From assembly GCA_028622995.1 (NCBI GenBank), contig JAJQJQ010000035.1, forward strand, positions 2,046,001-2,110,000: a DNA stretch of 64,000 nt. The letters are read 5' to 3'. Positions within the stretch are counted from its first letter, which is position 1; the number at the start of each line of letters is the position of its first letter. A program made the position numbers and the translations under genes. Origin of the DNA: Panagrolaimus kolymaensis. Its lineage: Eukaryota; Nematoda; Chromadorea; Rhabditida; Panagrolaimidae. Positions 1-15,400 of the stretch are shown one piece after another. The notes below the pieces were generated by a model. It did no database searches. It saw only the letters and a program-made list of their open reading frames with translations, and had not been told where the DNA came from.

Positions 1-3000
1 TCACAAAATAATTAAGCTTTTTTAATTTAAAAAATTGCTTCATAATTTTTGGTTTGATCGGAATTGAAAAAAATTGGTTTTATCTCCACGTTCAGTGGAT
101 GGATGAATAATATTAAAGCCGGCAAAGCCCAACAAAATAAATGAAACTCCATTTATGGGTTCACAAAATAAATAAGCTTTTTGAATCTAAAAAATTGCTT
201 CATAATTTTTGGTTTGATCGGAATTTAAAAAAATCGGTTTTATCTCCATCTTTAGTTGATGAATACATAATATTTAATCAGGCAAAGCCCAAGAAAATAA
301 ATGAAACTCCATTTATGGGTTCACAAAATAAGTAAGCTTTTTGAATTTAAAAAATTGCTTCATAATTTTTGGTTTGATCGGAATTGAAAAAAATTGGTTT
401 TATCTCCACGTTCAGTGGATGGATGAATAATATTAAAGCCGGCAAAGCCCAACAAAATAAATGAAACTCTATTTATGGGTTCACAAAATAAATAAGCTTT
501 TTGAATTTAAAAAATTGCTTCATAATTTTTGGTTTGATCGGAATTGAAAAAAATCGGTTTTATCTCCATCTTTAGTTGATGAATAAATAATATTTTAACA
601 ACTCAAAGTTGAATAAATTAAATGAAACTCCATTTATGGGTTCACAAAATAATTAAGCTTTTTTAATTTAAAAAATTGCTTCATAATTTTTGGTTTGATC
701 GGAATTGAAAAAAATCGGTTTTATCTCCATCTTTAGTTGATGAATACATAATATTTAATCAGGCAAAGCCCAAGAAAATAAATGAAACTCCATTTATGGG
801 TTCACAAAATAAATAAGCTTTTTGAATTTAAAAAATTGTTTCATAATTTTTGGTTTGATCGGTATTCAAAAAAATCGGTTTTATCTCCATCTTTAGTTGA
901 TGAATACATAATATTTAATCAGGCAAAGCCCAAGAAAATAAATGAAACTCCATTTATGGGTTCACAAAATAAATAAGCTTTTTGAATTTAAAAAATTGTT
1001 TCATAATTTTTGGTTTGATCGGTATTCAAAAAAATCGGTTTTATCTCCATCTTTAGTTGATGAATACATAATATTTAATCAGGCAAAGCCCAAGAAAAAA
1101 AATGAAACTCCATTTATGGGTTCACAAAATAAATAAGCTTTTTGAATTTAAAAAATTGTTTCATAATTTTTGGTTTGATCGGTATTCAAAAAAATCGGTT
1201 TTATCTCCATCTTTAGTTGATGAATACATAATATTTAATCAGGCAAAGCCCAAGAAAATAAATGAAACTCCATTTATGGGTTCACAAAATAAATAAGCTT
1301 TTTGAATTTAAAAAATTGTTTCATAATTTTTGGTTTGATCGGTATTCAAAAAAATCGGTTTTATCTCCATCTTTAGTTGATGAATACATAATATTTAATC
1401 AGGCAAAGCCCAAGAAAATAAATGAAACTCCATTTATGGGTTCACAAAATAATTAAGCTTTTTTAATTTAAAAAATTGTTTCATAATTTTTGGTTTGATC
1501 GGTATTCAAAAAAATCGGTTTTATCTCCATTTTTAGTTGATGAATACATAATATTTAATCAGGCAAAGCCCAAGAAAATAAATGAAACTCCATTTATGGG
1601 TTCACAAAATAATTAAGCTTTTTTAATTTAAAAAATTGTTTCATAATTTTTGGTTTGATCGGTATTCAAAAAAATCGGTTTTATCTCCATCTTTAGTTGA
1701 TGAATACATAATATTTAATCAAGCAAAGCCCAAGAAAATAAATGAAACTCCATTTATGGGTTCACAAAATAATTAAGCTTTTTTAATTTAAAAAATTGTT
1801 TCATAATTTTTGGTTTGATCGGTATTCAAAAAAATCGGTTTTATCTCCATCTTTAGTTGATGAATACATAATATTTAATCAGGCAAAGCCCAAGAAAATA
1901 AATGAAACTCCATTTATGGGTTCACAAAATAAATAAGCTTTTTGAATTTAAAAAATTGTTTCATGATTTTTGGTTTGATCGGTATTCAAAAAAATCGGTT
2001 TTATCTCCATCTTTAGTTGATGAATACATAATATTTAATCAGGCAAAGCCCAAGAAAATAAATGAAACTCCATTTATGGGTTCACAAAATAATTAAGCTT
2101 TTTTAATTTAAAAAATTGTTTCATAATTTTTGGTTTGATCGGTATTCAAAAAAATCGGTTTTATCTCCATCTTTAGTTGATGAATACATAATATTTAATC
2201 AGGCAAAGCCCAAGAAAATAAATGAAACTCCATTTATGGGTTCACAAAATAATTAAGCTTTTTTAATTTAAAAAATTGTTTCATAATTTTTGGTTTGATC
2301 GGTATTCAAAAAAATCGGTTTTATCTCCATCTTTAGTTGATGAATACATAATATTTAATCAGGCAAAGCCCAAGAAAATAAATGAAACTCCATTTATGGG
2401 TTCACAAAATAATTAAGCTTTTTTAATTTAAAAAATTGTTTCATAATTTTTGGTTTGATCGGTATTCAAAAAAATCGGTTTTATCTCCATTTTTAGTTGA
2501 TGAATACATAATATTTAATCAGGCAAAGCCCAAGAAAATAAATGAAACTCCATTTATGGGTTCACAAAATAATTAAGCTTTTTTAATTTAAAAAATTGTT
2601 TCATAATTTTTGGTTTGATCGGTATTCAAAAAAATCGGTTTTATCTCCATCTTTAGTTGATGAATACATAATATTTAATCAGGCAAAGCCCAAGAAAAAA
2701 AATGAAACTCCATTTATGGGTTCACAAAATAAATAAGCTTTTTGAATTTAAAAAATTGCTTCATAATTTTTGGTTTGATCGGAATTGAAAAAAATCGGTT
2801 TTATCTCCACCTTTAGTTGATGAATACATAATATTTAATCAGGCAAAGCCCAAGAAAATAAATGAAACTCCATTTATGGGTTCACAAAATAATTAAGCTT
2901 TTTTAATTTAAAAAATTGTTTCATAATTTTTGGTTTGATCGGTATTCAAAAAAATCGGTTTTATCTCCATTTTTAGTTGATGAATACATAATATTTAATC

Positions 3001-6000
3001 AGGCAAAGCCCAAGAAAAAAAATGAAACTCCATTTATGGGTTCACAAAATAAATAAGCTTTTTGAATTTAAAAAATTGCTTCATAATTTTTGGTTTGATC
3101 GGAATTGAAAAAAATCGGTTTTATCTCCACCTTTAGTTGATGAATACATAATATTTAATCAGGCAAAGCCCAAGAAAATAAATGAAACTCCATTTATGGG
3201 TTCACAAAATAATTAAGCTTTTTTAATTTAAAAAATTGCTTCATAATTTTTGGTTTGATCGGTATTCAAAAAAATCGGTTTTATCTCCACCTTTAGTTGA
3301 TGAATACATAATATTTAATCAGGCAAAGCCCAAGAAAATAAATGAAACTCCATTTATGGGTTCACAAAATAAATAAGCTTTTTGAATTTAAAAAATTGCT
3401 TCATAATTTTTGGTTTGATCGGAATTGAAAAAAATCGGTTTTATCTCCACCTTTAGTTGATGAATACATAATATTTAATCAGGCAAAGCCCAAGAAAATA
3501 AATGAAACTCCATTTATGGGTTCACAAAATAATTAAGCTTTTTTAATTTAAAAAATTGCTTCATAATTTTTGGTTTGATCGGAATTGAAAAAAATCGGTT
3601 TTATCTCCACCTTTAGTTGATGAATACATAATATTTAATCAGGCAAAGCCCAAGAAAATAAATGAAACTCCATTTATGGGTTCACAAAATAATTAAGCTT
3701 TTTTAATTTAAAAAATTGCTTCATAATTTTTGGTTTGATCGGTATTCAAAAAAATCGGTTTTATCTCCACCTTTAGTTGATGAATACATAATATTTAATC
3801 AGGCAAAGCCCAAGAAAATAAATGAAACTCCATTTATGGGTTCACAAAATAATTAAGCTTTTTTAATTTAAAAAATTGCTTCATAATTTTTGGTTTGATC
3901 GGTATTCAAAAAAATCGGTTTTATCTCCACCTTTAGTTGATGAATACATAATATTTAATCAGGCAAAGCCCAAGAAAATAAATGAAACTCCATTTATGGG
4001 TTCACAAAATAAATAAGCTTTTTGAATTTAAAAAATTGCTTCATAATTTTTGGTTTGATCGGAATTGAAAAAAATCGGTTTTATCTCCACCTTTAGTTGA
4101 TGAATACATAATATTTAATCAGGCAAAGCCCAAGAAAATAAATGAAACTCCATTTATGGGTTCACAAAATAATTAAGCTTTTTTAATTTAAAAAATTGCT
4201 TCATAATTTTTGGTTTGATCGGAATTGAAAAAAATCGGTTTTATCTCCACCTTTAGTTGATGAATACATAATATTTAATCAGGCAAAGCCCAAGAAAATA
4301 AATGAAACTCCATTTATGGGTTCACAAAATAAATAAGCTTTTTGAATTTAAAAAATTGCTTCATAATTTTTGGTTTGATCGGTATTCAAAAAAATCGGTT
4401 TTATCTCCATCTTTAGTTGATGAATACATAATATTTAATCAGGCAAAGCCCAAGAAAAAAAATGAAACTCCATTTATGGGTTCACAAAATAATTAAGCTT
4501 TTTTAATTTAAAAAATTGTTTCATAATTTTTGGTTTGATCGGTATTCAAAAAAATCGGTTTTATCTCCATCTTTAGTTGATGAATACATAATATTTAATC
4601 AGGCAAAGCCCAAGAAAATAAATGAAACTCCATTTATGGGTTCACAAAATAATTAAGCTTTTTTAATTTAAAAAATTGTTTCATAATTTTTGGTTTGATC
4701 GGTATTCAAAAAAATCGGTTTTATCTCCATTTTTAGTTGATGAATACATAATATTTAATCAGGCAAAGCCCAAGAAAAAAAATGAAACTCCATTTATGGG
4801 TTCACAAAATAAATAAGCTTTTTGAATTTAAAAAATTGCTTCATAATTTTTGGTTTGATCGGAATTGAAAAAAATCGGTTTTATCTCCACCTTTAGTTGA
4901 TGAATACATAATATTTAATCAGGCAAAGCCCAAGAAAATAAATGAAACTCCATTTATGGGTTCACAAAATAATTAAGCTTTTTTAATTTAAAAAATTGCT
5001 TCATAATTTTTGGTTTGATCGGTATTCAAAAAAATCGGTTTTATCTCCACCTTTAGTTGATGAATACATAATATTTAATCAGGCAAAGCCCAAGAAAATA
5101 AATGAAACTCCATTTATGGGTTCACAAAATAAATAAGCTTTTTGAATTTAAAAAATTGCTTCATAATTTTTGGTTTGATCGGAATTGAAAAAAATCGGTT
5201 TTATCTCCACCTTTAGTTGATGAATACATAATATTTAATCAGGCAAAGCCCAAGAAAATAAATGAAACTCCATTTATGGGTTCACAAAATAATTAAGCTT
5301 TTTTAATTTAAAAAATTGCTTCATAATTTTTGGTTTGATCGGAATTGAAAAAAATCGGTTTTATCTCCACCTTTAGTTGATGAATACATAATATTTAATC
5401 AGGCAAAGCCCAAGAAAATAAATGAAACTCCATTTATGGGTTCACAAAATAAATAAGCTTTTTGAATTTAAAAAATTGCTTCATAATTTTTGGTTTGATC
5501 GGTATTCAAAAAAATCGGTTTTATCTCCATCTTTAGTTGATGAATACATAATATTTAATCAGGCAAAGCCCAAGAAAAAAAATGAAACTCCATTTATGGG
5601 TTCACAAAATAATTAAGCTTTTTTAATTTAAAAAATTGTTTCATAATTTTTGGTTTGATCGGTATTCAAAAAAATCGGTTTTATCTCCATTTTTAGTTGA
5701 TGAATACATAATATTTAATCAGGCAAAGCCCAAGAAAATAAATGAAACTCCATTTATGGGTTCACAAAATAAATAAGCTTTTTGAATTTAAAAAATTGCT
5801 TCATAATTTTTGGTTTGATCGGAATTGAAAAAAATCGGTTTTATCTCCACCTTTAGTTGATGAATACATAATATTTAATCAGGCAAAGCCCAAGAAAATA
5901 AATGAAACTCCATTTATGGGTTCACAAAATAAATAAGCTTTTTGAATTTAAAAAATTGCTTCATAATTTTTGGTTTGATCGGAATTGAAAAAAATCGGTT

Positions 6001-9000
6001 TTATCTCCACCTTTAGTTGATGAATACATAATATTTAATCAGGCAAAGCCCAAGAAAATAAATGAAACTCCATTTATGGGTTCACAAAATAAATAAGCTT
6101 TTTGAATTTAAAAAATTGCTTCATAATTTTTGGTTTGATCGGAATTGAAAAAAATCGGTTTTATCTCCACCTTTAGTTGATGAATACATAATATTTAATC
6201 AGGCAAAGCCCAAGAAAATAAATGAAACTCCATTTATGGGTTCACAAAATAAATAAGCTTTTTGAATTTAAAAAATTGCTTCATAATTTTTGGTTTGATC
6301 GGTATTCAAAAAAATCGGTTTTATCTCCATTTTTAGTTGATGAATACATAATATTTAATCAGGCAAAGCCCAAGAAAAAAAATGAAACTCCATTTATGGG
6401 TTCACAAAATAAATAAGCTTTTTGAATTTAAAAAATTGCTTCATAATTTTTGGTTTGATCGGAATTGAAAAAAATCGGTTTTATCTCCACCTTTAGTTGA
6501 TGAATACATAATATTTAATCAGGCAAAGCCCAAGAAAATAAATGAAACTCCATTTATGGGTTCACAAAATAAATAAGCTTTTTGAATTTAAAAAATTGCT
6601 TCATAATTTTTGGTTTGATCGGAATTGAAAAAAATCGGTTTTATCTCCATCTTTAGTTGATGAATAAATAATATTTTAACAACTCAAAGTTGAATAAATT
6701 AAATGAAACTCCATTTATGGGTTCACAAAATAATTAAGCTTTTTTAATTTAAAAAATTGTTTCATAATTTTTGGTTTGATCGGTATTCAAAAAAATCGGT
6801 TTTATCTCCATTTTTAGTTGATGAATACATAATATTTAATCAGGCAAAGCCCAAGAAAATAAATGAAACTCCATTTATGGGTTCACAAAATAATTAAGCT
6901 TTTTTAATTTAAAAAATTGTTTCATAATTTTTGGTTTGATCGGTATTCAAAAAAATCGGTTTTATCTCCATCTTTAGTTGATGAATACATAATATTTAAT
7001 CAGGCAAAGCCCAAGAAAATAAATGAAACTCCATTTATGGGTTCACAAAATAATTAAGCTTTTTTAATTTAAAAAATTGTTTCATAATTTTTGGTTTGAT
7101 CGGTATTCAAAAAAATCGGTTTTATCTCCATCTTTAGTTGATGAATACATAATATTTAATCAGGCAAAGCCCAAGAAAAAAAATGAAACTCCATTTATGG
7201 GTTCACAAAATAAATAAGCTTTTTGAATTTAAAAAATTGTTTCATAATTTTTGGTTTGATCGGTATTCAAAAAAATCGGTTTTATCTCCATCTTTAGTTG
7301 ATGAATACATAATATTTAATCAGGCAAAGCCCAAGAAAATAAATGAAACTCCATTTATGGGTTCACAAAATAATTAAGCTTTTTTAATTTAAAAAATTGT
7401 TTCATAATTTTTGGTTTGATCGGTATTCAAAAAAATCGGTTTTATCTCCATTTTTAGTTGATGAATACATAATATTTAATCAGGCAAAGCCCAAGAAAAT
7501 AAATGAAACTCCATTTATGGGTTCACAAAATAATTAAGCTTTTTTAATTTAAAAAATTGTTTCATAATTTTTGGTTTGATCGGTATTCAAAAAAATCGGT
7601 TTTATCTCCATCTTTAGTTGATGAATACATAATATTTAATCAGGCAAAGCCCAAGAAAATAAATGAAACTCCATTTATGGGTTCACAAAATAAATAAGCT
7701 TTTTGAATTTAAAAAATTGTTTCATAATTTTTGGTTTGATCGGTATTCAAAAAAATCGGTTTTATCTCCATCTTTAGTTGATGAATACATAATATTTAAT
7801 CAGGCAAAGCCCAAGAAAATAAATGAAACTCCATTTATGGGTTCACAAAATAATTAAGCTTTTTTAATTTAAAAAATTGTTTCATAATTTTTGGTTTGAT
7901 CGGTATTCAAAAAAATCGGTTTTATCTCCATTTTTAGTTGATGAATACATAATATTTAATCAGGCAAAGCCCAAGAAAATAAATGAAACTCCATTTATGG
8001 GTTCACAAAATAATTAAGCTTTTTTAATTTAAAAAATTGTTTCATAATTTTTGGTTTGATCGGTATTCAAAAAAATCGGTTTTATCTCCATCTTTAGTTG
8101 ATGAATACATAATATTTAATCAGGCAAAGCCCAAGAAAATAAATGAAACTCCATTTATGGGTTCACAAAATAATTAAGCTTTTTTAATTTAAAAAATTGT
8201 TTCATAATTTTTGGTTTGATCGGTATTCAAAAAAATCGGTTTTATCTCCATCTTTAGTTGATGAATACATAATATTTAATCAGGCAAAGCCCAAGAAAAT
8301 AAATGAAACTCCATTTATGGGTTCACAAAATAAATAAGCTTTTTGAATTTAAAAAATTGCTTCATAATTTTTGGTTTGATCGGAATTGAAAAAAATCGGT
8401 TTTATCTCCATCTTTAGTTGATGAATAAATAATATTTTAACAACTCAAAGATGAATAAATTAAATGAAACTCCATTTATGGGTTCACAAAATAATTAAGC
8501 TTTTTTAATTTAAAAAATTGTTTCATAATTTTTGGTTTGATCGGTATTCAAAAAAATCGGTTTTATCTCCATCTTTAGTTGATGAATACATAATATTTAA
8601 TCAGGCAAAGCCCAAGAAAATAAATGAAACTCCATTTATGGGTTCACAAAATAATTAAGCTTTTTTAATTTAAAAAATTGTTTCATAATTTTTGGTTTGA
8701 TCGGTATTCAAAAAAATCGGTTTTATCTCCATCTTTAGTTGATGAATACATAATATTTAATCAGGCAAAGCCCAAGAAAATAAATGAAACTCCATTTATG
8801 GGTTCACAAAATAAATAAGCTTTTTGAATTTAAAAAATTGCTTCATAATTTTTGGTTTGATCGGAATTGAAAAAAATCGGTTTTATCTCCATCTTTAGTT
8901 GATGAATAAATAATATTTTAACAACTCAAAGATGAATAAATTAAATGAAACTCCATTTATGGGTTCACAAAATAATTAAGCTTTTTTAATTTAAAAAATT

Positions 9001-12000
9001 GTTTCATAATTTTTGGTTTGATCGGTATTCAAAAAAATCGGTTTTATCTCCATCTTTAGTTGATGAATACATAATATTTAATCAGGCAAAGCCCAAGAAA
9101 ATAAATGAAACTCCATTTATGGGTTCACAAAATAAATAAGCTTTTTGAATTTAAAAAATTGCTTCATAATTTTTGGTTTGATCGGAATTGAAAAAAATCG
9201 GTTTTATCTCCATCTTTAGTTGATGAATAAATAATATTTTAACAACTCAAAGATGAATAAATTAAATGAAACTCCATTTATGGGTTCACAAAATAATTAA
9301 GCTTTTTTAATTTAAAAAATTGTTTCATAATTTTTGGTTTGATCGGTATTCAAAAAAATCGGTTTTATCTCCATCTTTAGTTGATGAATACATAATATTT
9401 AATCAGGCAAAGCCCAAGAAAATAAATGAAACTCCATTTATGGGTTCACAAAATAATTAAGCTTTTTTAATTTAAAAAATTGTTTCATAATTTTTGGTTT
9501 GATCGGTATTCAAAAAAATCGGTTTTATCTCCATCTTTAGTTGATGAATACATAATATTTAATCAGGCAAAGCCCAAGAAAATAAATGAAACTCCATTTA
9601 TGGGTTCACAAAATAAATAAGCTTTTTTAATTTAAAAAATTGTTTCATAATTTTTGGTTTGATCGGTATTCAAAAAAATCGGTTTTATCTCCATCTTTAG
9701 TTGATGAATACATAATATTTAATCAGGCAAAGCCCAAGAAAATAAATGAAACTCCATTTATGGGTTCACAAAATAAATAAGCTTTTTGAATTTAAAAAAT
9801 TGCTTCATAATTTTTGGTTTGATCGGAATTGAAAAAAATCGGTTTTATCTCCATCTTTAGTTGATGAATAAATAATATTTTAACAACTCAAAGTTGAATA
9901 AATTAAATGAAACTCCATTTATGGGTTCACAAAATAAATAAGCTTTTTGAATTTAAAAAATTGCTTCATAATTTTTGGTTTGATCGGAATTGAAAAAAAT
10001 CGGTTTTATCTCCACCTTTAGTTGATGAATACATAATATTTAATCAGGCAAAGCCCAAGAAAATAAATGAAACTCCATTTATGGGTTCACAAAATAAATA
10101 AGCTTTTTGAATTTAAAAAATTGCTTCATAATTTTTGGTTTGATCGGAATTGAAAAAAATCGGTTTTATCTCCATCTTTAGTTGATGAATACATAATATT
10201 TAATCAGGCAAAGCCCAAGAAAATAAATGAAACTCCATTTATGGGTTCACAAAATAAATAAGCTTTTTGAATTTAAAAAATTGCTTCATAATTTTTGGTT
10301 TGATCGGTATTCAAAAAAATCGGTTTTATCTCCATCTTTAGTTGATGAATACATAATATTTAATCAGGCAAAGCCCAAGAAAATAAATGAAACTCCATTT
10401 ATGGGTTCACAAAATAAATAAGCTTTTTGAATTTAAAAAATTGCTTCATAATTTTTGGTTTGATCGGAATTGAAAAAAATCGGTTTTATCTCCATCTTTA
10501 GTTGATGAATACATAATATTTAATCAGGCAAAGCCCAAGAAAATAAATGAAACTCCATTTATGGGTTCACAAAATAAATAAGCTTTTTGAATTTAAAAAA
10601 TTGCTTCATAATTTTTGGTATGATCGGAATTGAAAAAAATTGGTTTTATCTCCATCTTTAGTTGATGAATACATAATATTTAATCAGGCAAAGCCCAAGA
10701 AAATAAATGAAACTCCATTTATGGGTTCACAAAATAAATAAGCTTTTTGAATTTAAAAAATTGCTTCATAATTTTTGGTTTGATCGGTATTCAAAAAAAT
10801 CGTTTTTATCTCCATCTTTAGTTGATGAATACATAATATTTAATCAGGCAAAGCCCAAGAAAATAAATGAAACTCCATTTATGGGTTCACAAAATAAATA
10901 AGCTTTTTGAATTTAAAAAATTGCTTCATAATTTTTGGTTTGATCGGAATTGAAAAAAATTGGTTTTATCTCCATCTTTAGTTGATGAATACATAATATT
11001 TAATCAGGCAAAGCCCAAGAAAATAAATGAAACTCCATTTATGGGTTCACAAAATAAGTAAGCCTTTTGAATTTAAAAAATTGCTTCATAATTTTTGGTT
11101 TGATCGGAATTGAAAAAAATCGGTTTTATCTCCATCTTTAGTTGATGAATACATAATATTTAATCAGGCAAAGCCCAAGAAAATAAATGAAACTCCATTT
11201 ATGGGTTCACAAAATAAATAAGCTTTTTGAATTTAAAAAATTGCTTCATAATTTTTGGTATGATCGGAATTGAAAAAAATTGGTTTTATCTCCATCTTTA
11301 GTTGATGAATACATAATATTTAATCAGGCAAAGCCCAAGAAAATAAATGAAACTCCATTTATGGGTTCACAAAATAAATAAGCTTTTTGAATTTAAAAAA
11401 TTGCTTCATAATTTTTGGTTTGATCGGAATTGAAAAAAATTGGTTTTATCTCCATCTTTAGTTGATGAATACATAATATTTAATCAGGCAAAGCCCAAGA
11501 AAATAAATGAAACTCCATTTATGGGTTCACAAAATAAATAAGCTTTTTGAATTTAAAAAATTGCTTCATAATTTTTGGTTTGATCGGAATTAAAAAAAAT
11601 CGGTTTTATCTCCATCTTTAGTTGATGAATACATAATATTTAATCAGGCAAAGCCCAAGAAAATAAATGAAACTCCATTTATGGGTTCACAAAATAAATA
11701 AGCTTTTTGAATTTAAAAAATTGCTTCATAATTTTTGGTTTGATCGGAATTGAAAAAAATTGGTTTTATCTCCATCTTTAGTTGATGAATACATAATATT
11801 TAATCAGGCAAAGCCCAAGAAAATAAATGAAACTCCATTTATGGGTTCACAAAATAAATAAGCTTTTTGAATTTAAAAAATTGCTTCATAATTTTTGGTT
11901 TGATCGGAATTAAAAAAAATCGGTTTTATCTCCATCTTTAGTTGATGAATACATAATATTTAATCAGGCAAAGCCCAAGAAAATAAATGAAACTCCATTT

Positions 12001-12419
12001 ATGGGTTCACAAAATAAATAAGCTTTTTGAATTTAAAAAATTGCTTCATAATTTTTGGTTTGATCGGAATTGAAAAAAATTGGTTTTATCTCCATCTTTA
12101 GTTGATGAATACATAATATTTAATCAGGCAAAGCCCAAGAAAATAAATGAAACTCCATTTATGGGTTCACAAAATAAATAAGCTTTTAGAATTTAAAAAA
12201 TTGCTTCATAATTTTTGGTTTGATCGGAATTAAAAAAAATCGGTTTTATCTCCATCTTTAGTTGATGAATACATAATATTTAATCAGGCAAAGCCCAAGA
12301 AAATAAATGAAACTCCATTTATGGGTTCACAAAATAAATAAGCTTTTTGAATTTAAAAAATTGCTTCATAATTTTTGGTTTGATCGGAATTGAAAAAAAT
12401 CGGTTTTATCTCCATCTTT

Positions 12420-15400
12420 AGTTGATGAATACATAATATTTAATCAGGCAAAGCCCAAGAAAATAAATGAAACTCCATTTATGGGTTCACAAAATAAATA
12501 AGCTTTTTGAATTTAAAAAATTGCTTCATAATTTTTGGTTTGATCGGAATTAAAAAAAATCGGTTTTATCTCCATCTTTAGTTGATGAATACATAATATT
12601 TAATCAGGCAAAGCCCAAGAAAATAAATGAAACTCCATTTATGGGTTCACAAAATAAATAAGCTTTTTGAATTTAAAAAATTGCTTCATAATTTTTGGTT
12701 TGATCGGAATTGAAAAAAATTGGTTTTATCTCCATCTTTAGTTGATGAATACATAATATTTAATCAGGCAAAGCCCAAGAAAATAAATGAAACTCCATTT
12801 ATGGGTTCACAAAATAAATAAGCTTTTAGAATTTAAAAAATTGCTTCATAATTTTTGGTTTGATCGGAATTAAAAAAAATCGGTTTTATCTCCATCTTTA
12901 GTTGATGAATACATAATATTTAATCAGGCAAAGCCCAAGAAAATAAATGAAACTCCATTTATGGGTTCACAAAATAAATAAGCTTTTTGAATTTAAAAAA
13001 TTGCTTCATAATTTTTGGTTTGATCGGAATTGAAAAAAATCGGTTTTATCTCCATCTTTAGTTGATGAATACATAATATTTAATCAGGCAAAGCCCAAGA
13101 AAATAAATGAAACTCCATTTATGGGTTCACAAAATAAATAAGCTTTTTGAATTTAAAAAATTGCTTCATAATTTTTGGTTTGATCGGAATTAAAAAAAAT
13201 CGGTTTTATCTCCATCTTTAGTTGATGAATACATAATATTTAATCAGGCAAAGCCCAAGAAAATAAATGAAACTCCATTTATGGGTTCACAAAATAAATA
13301 AGCTTTTTGAATTTAAAAAATTGCTTCATAATTTTTGGTTTGATCGGAATTAAAAAAAATTGGTTTTATCTCCATCTTTAGTTGATGAATACATAATATT
13401 TAATCAGGCAAAGCCCAAGAAAATAAATGAAACTCCATTTATGGGTTCACAAAATAAATAAGCTTTTTGAATTTAAAAAATTGCTTCATAATTTTTGGTT
13501 TGATCGGAATTAAAAAAAATCGGTTTTATCTCCATCTTTAGTTGATGAATACATAATATTTAATCAGGCAAAGCCCAAGAAAATAAATGAAACTCCATTT
13601 ATGGGTTCACAAAATAAATAAGCTTTTTGAATTTAAAAAATTGCTTCATAATTTTTGGTTTGATCGGAATTAAAAAAAATCGGTTTTATCTCCATCTTTA
13701 GTTGATGAATACATAATATTTAATCAGGCAAAGCCCAAGAAAATAAATGAAACTCCATTTATGGGTTCACAAAATAAATAAGCTTTTTGAATTTAAAAAA
13801 TTGCTTCATAATTTTTGGTTTGATCGGAATTGAAAAAAATTGGTTTTATCTCCATCTTTAGTTTATGAATACATAATATTTAATCAGGCAAAGCCCAAGA
13901 AAATAAATGAAACTCCATTTATGGGTTCACAAAATAAATAAGCTTTTTGAATTTAAAAAATTGCTTCATAATTTTTGGTTTGATCGGAATTAAAAAAAAT
14001 CGGTTTTATCTCCATCTTTAGTTGATGAATACATAATATTTAATCAGGCAAAGCCCAAGAAAATAAATGAAACTCCATTTATGGGTTCACAAAATAAATA
14101 AGCTTTTTGAATTTAAAAAATTGCTTCATAATTTTTGGTTTGATCGGAATTAAAAAAAATCGGTTTTATCTCCATCTTTAGTTGATGAATACATAATATT
14201 TAATCAGGCAAAGCCCAAGAAAATAAATGAAACTCCATTTATGGGTTCACAAAATAAATAAGCTTTTTGAATTTAAAAAATTGCTTCATAATTTTTGGTT
14301 TGATCGGAATTGAAAAAAATTGGTTTTATCTCCATCTTTAGTTGATGAATACATAATATTTAATCAGGCAAAGCCCAAGAAAATAAATGAAACTCCATTT
14401 ATGGGTTCACAAAATAAATAAGCTTTTTGAATTTAAAAAATTGCTTCATAATTTTTGGTTTGATCGGAATTGAAAAAAATCGGTTTTATCTCCATCTTTA
14501 GTTGATGAATACATAATATTTAATCAGGCAAAGCCCAAGAAAATAAATGAAACTCCATTTATGGGTTCACAAAATAAATAAGCTTTTTGAATTTAAAAAA
14601 TTGCTTCATAATTTTTGGTTTGATCGGAATTAAAAAAAATCGGTTTTATCTCCATCTTTAGTTGATGAATAAATAATATTTAATCAGGCAAAGCCCAAGA
14701 AAATAAATGAAACTCCATTTATGGGTTCACAAAATAAATAAGCTTTTTGAATTTAAAAAATTGCTTCATAATTTTTGGTTTGATCGGAATTGAAAAAAAT
14801 TGGTTTTATCTCCATCTTTAGTTGATGAATACATAATATTTAATCAGGCAAAGCCCAAGAAAATAAATGAAACTCCATTTATGGGTTCACAAAATAAATA
14901 AGCTTTTTGAATTTAAAAAATTGCTTCATAATTTTTGGTTTGATCGGAATTAAAAAAAATCGGTTTTATCTCCATCTTTAGTTGATGAATACATAATATT
15001 TAATCAGGCAAAGCCCAAGAAAATAAATGAAACTCCATTTATGGGTTCACAAAATAAATAAGCTTTTTGAATTTAAAAAATTGCTTCATAATTTTTGGTT
15101 TGATCGGAATTGAAAAAAATTGGTTTTATCTCCATCTTTAGTTGATGAATACATAATATTTAATCAGGCAAAGCCCAAGAAAATAAATGAAACTCCATTT
15201 ATGGGTTCACAAAATAAATAAGCTTTTAGAATTTAAAAAATTGCTTCATAATTTTTGGTTTGATCGGAATTAAAAAAAATCGGTTTTATCTCCATCTTTA
15301 GTTGATGAATACATAATATTTAATCAGGCAAAGCCCAAGAAAATAAATGAAACTCCATTTATGGGTTCACAAAATAAATAAGCTTTTTGAATTTAAAAAA

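Noticed and set aside
141..10901. Thirteen 64-codon open frames repeated along array A
   Set aside because: They are the same satellite read across one unit and a bit; the unit length is not a multiple of 3, most units carry a stop in this frame, and substitutions do not respect codons.
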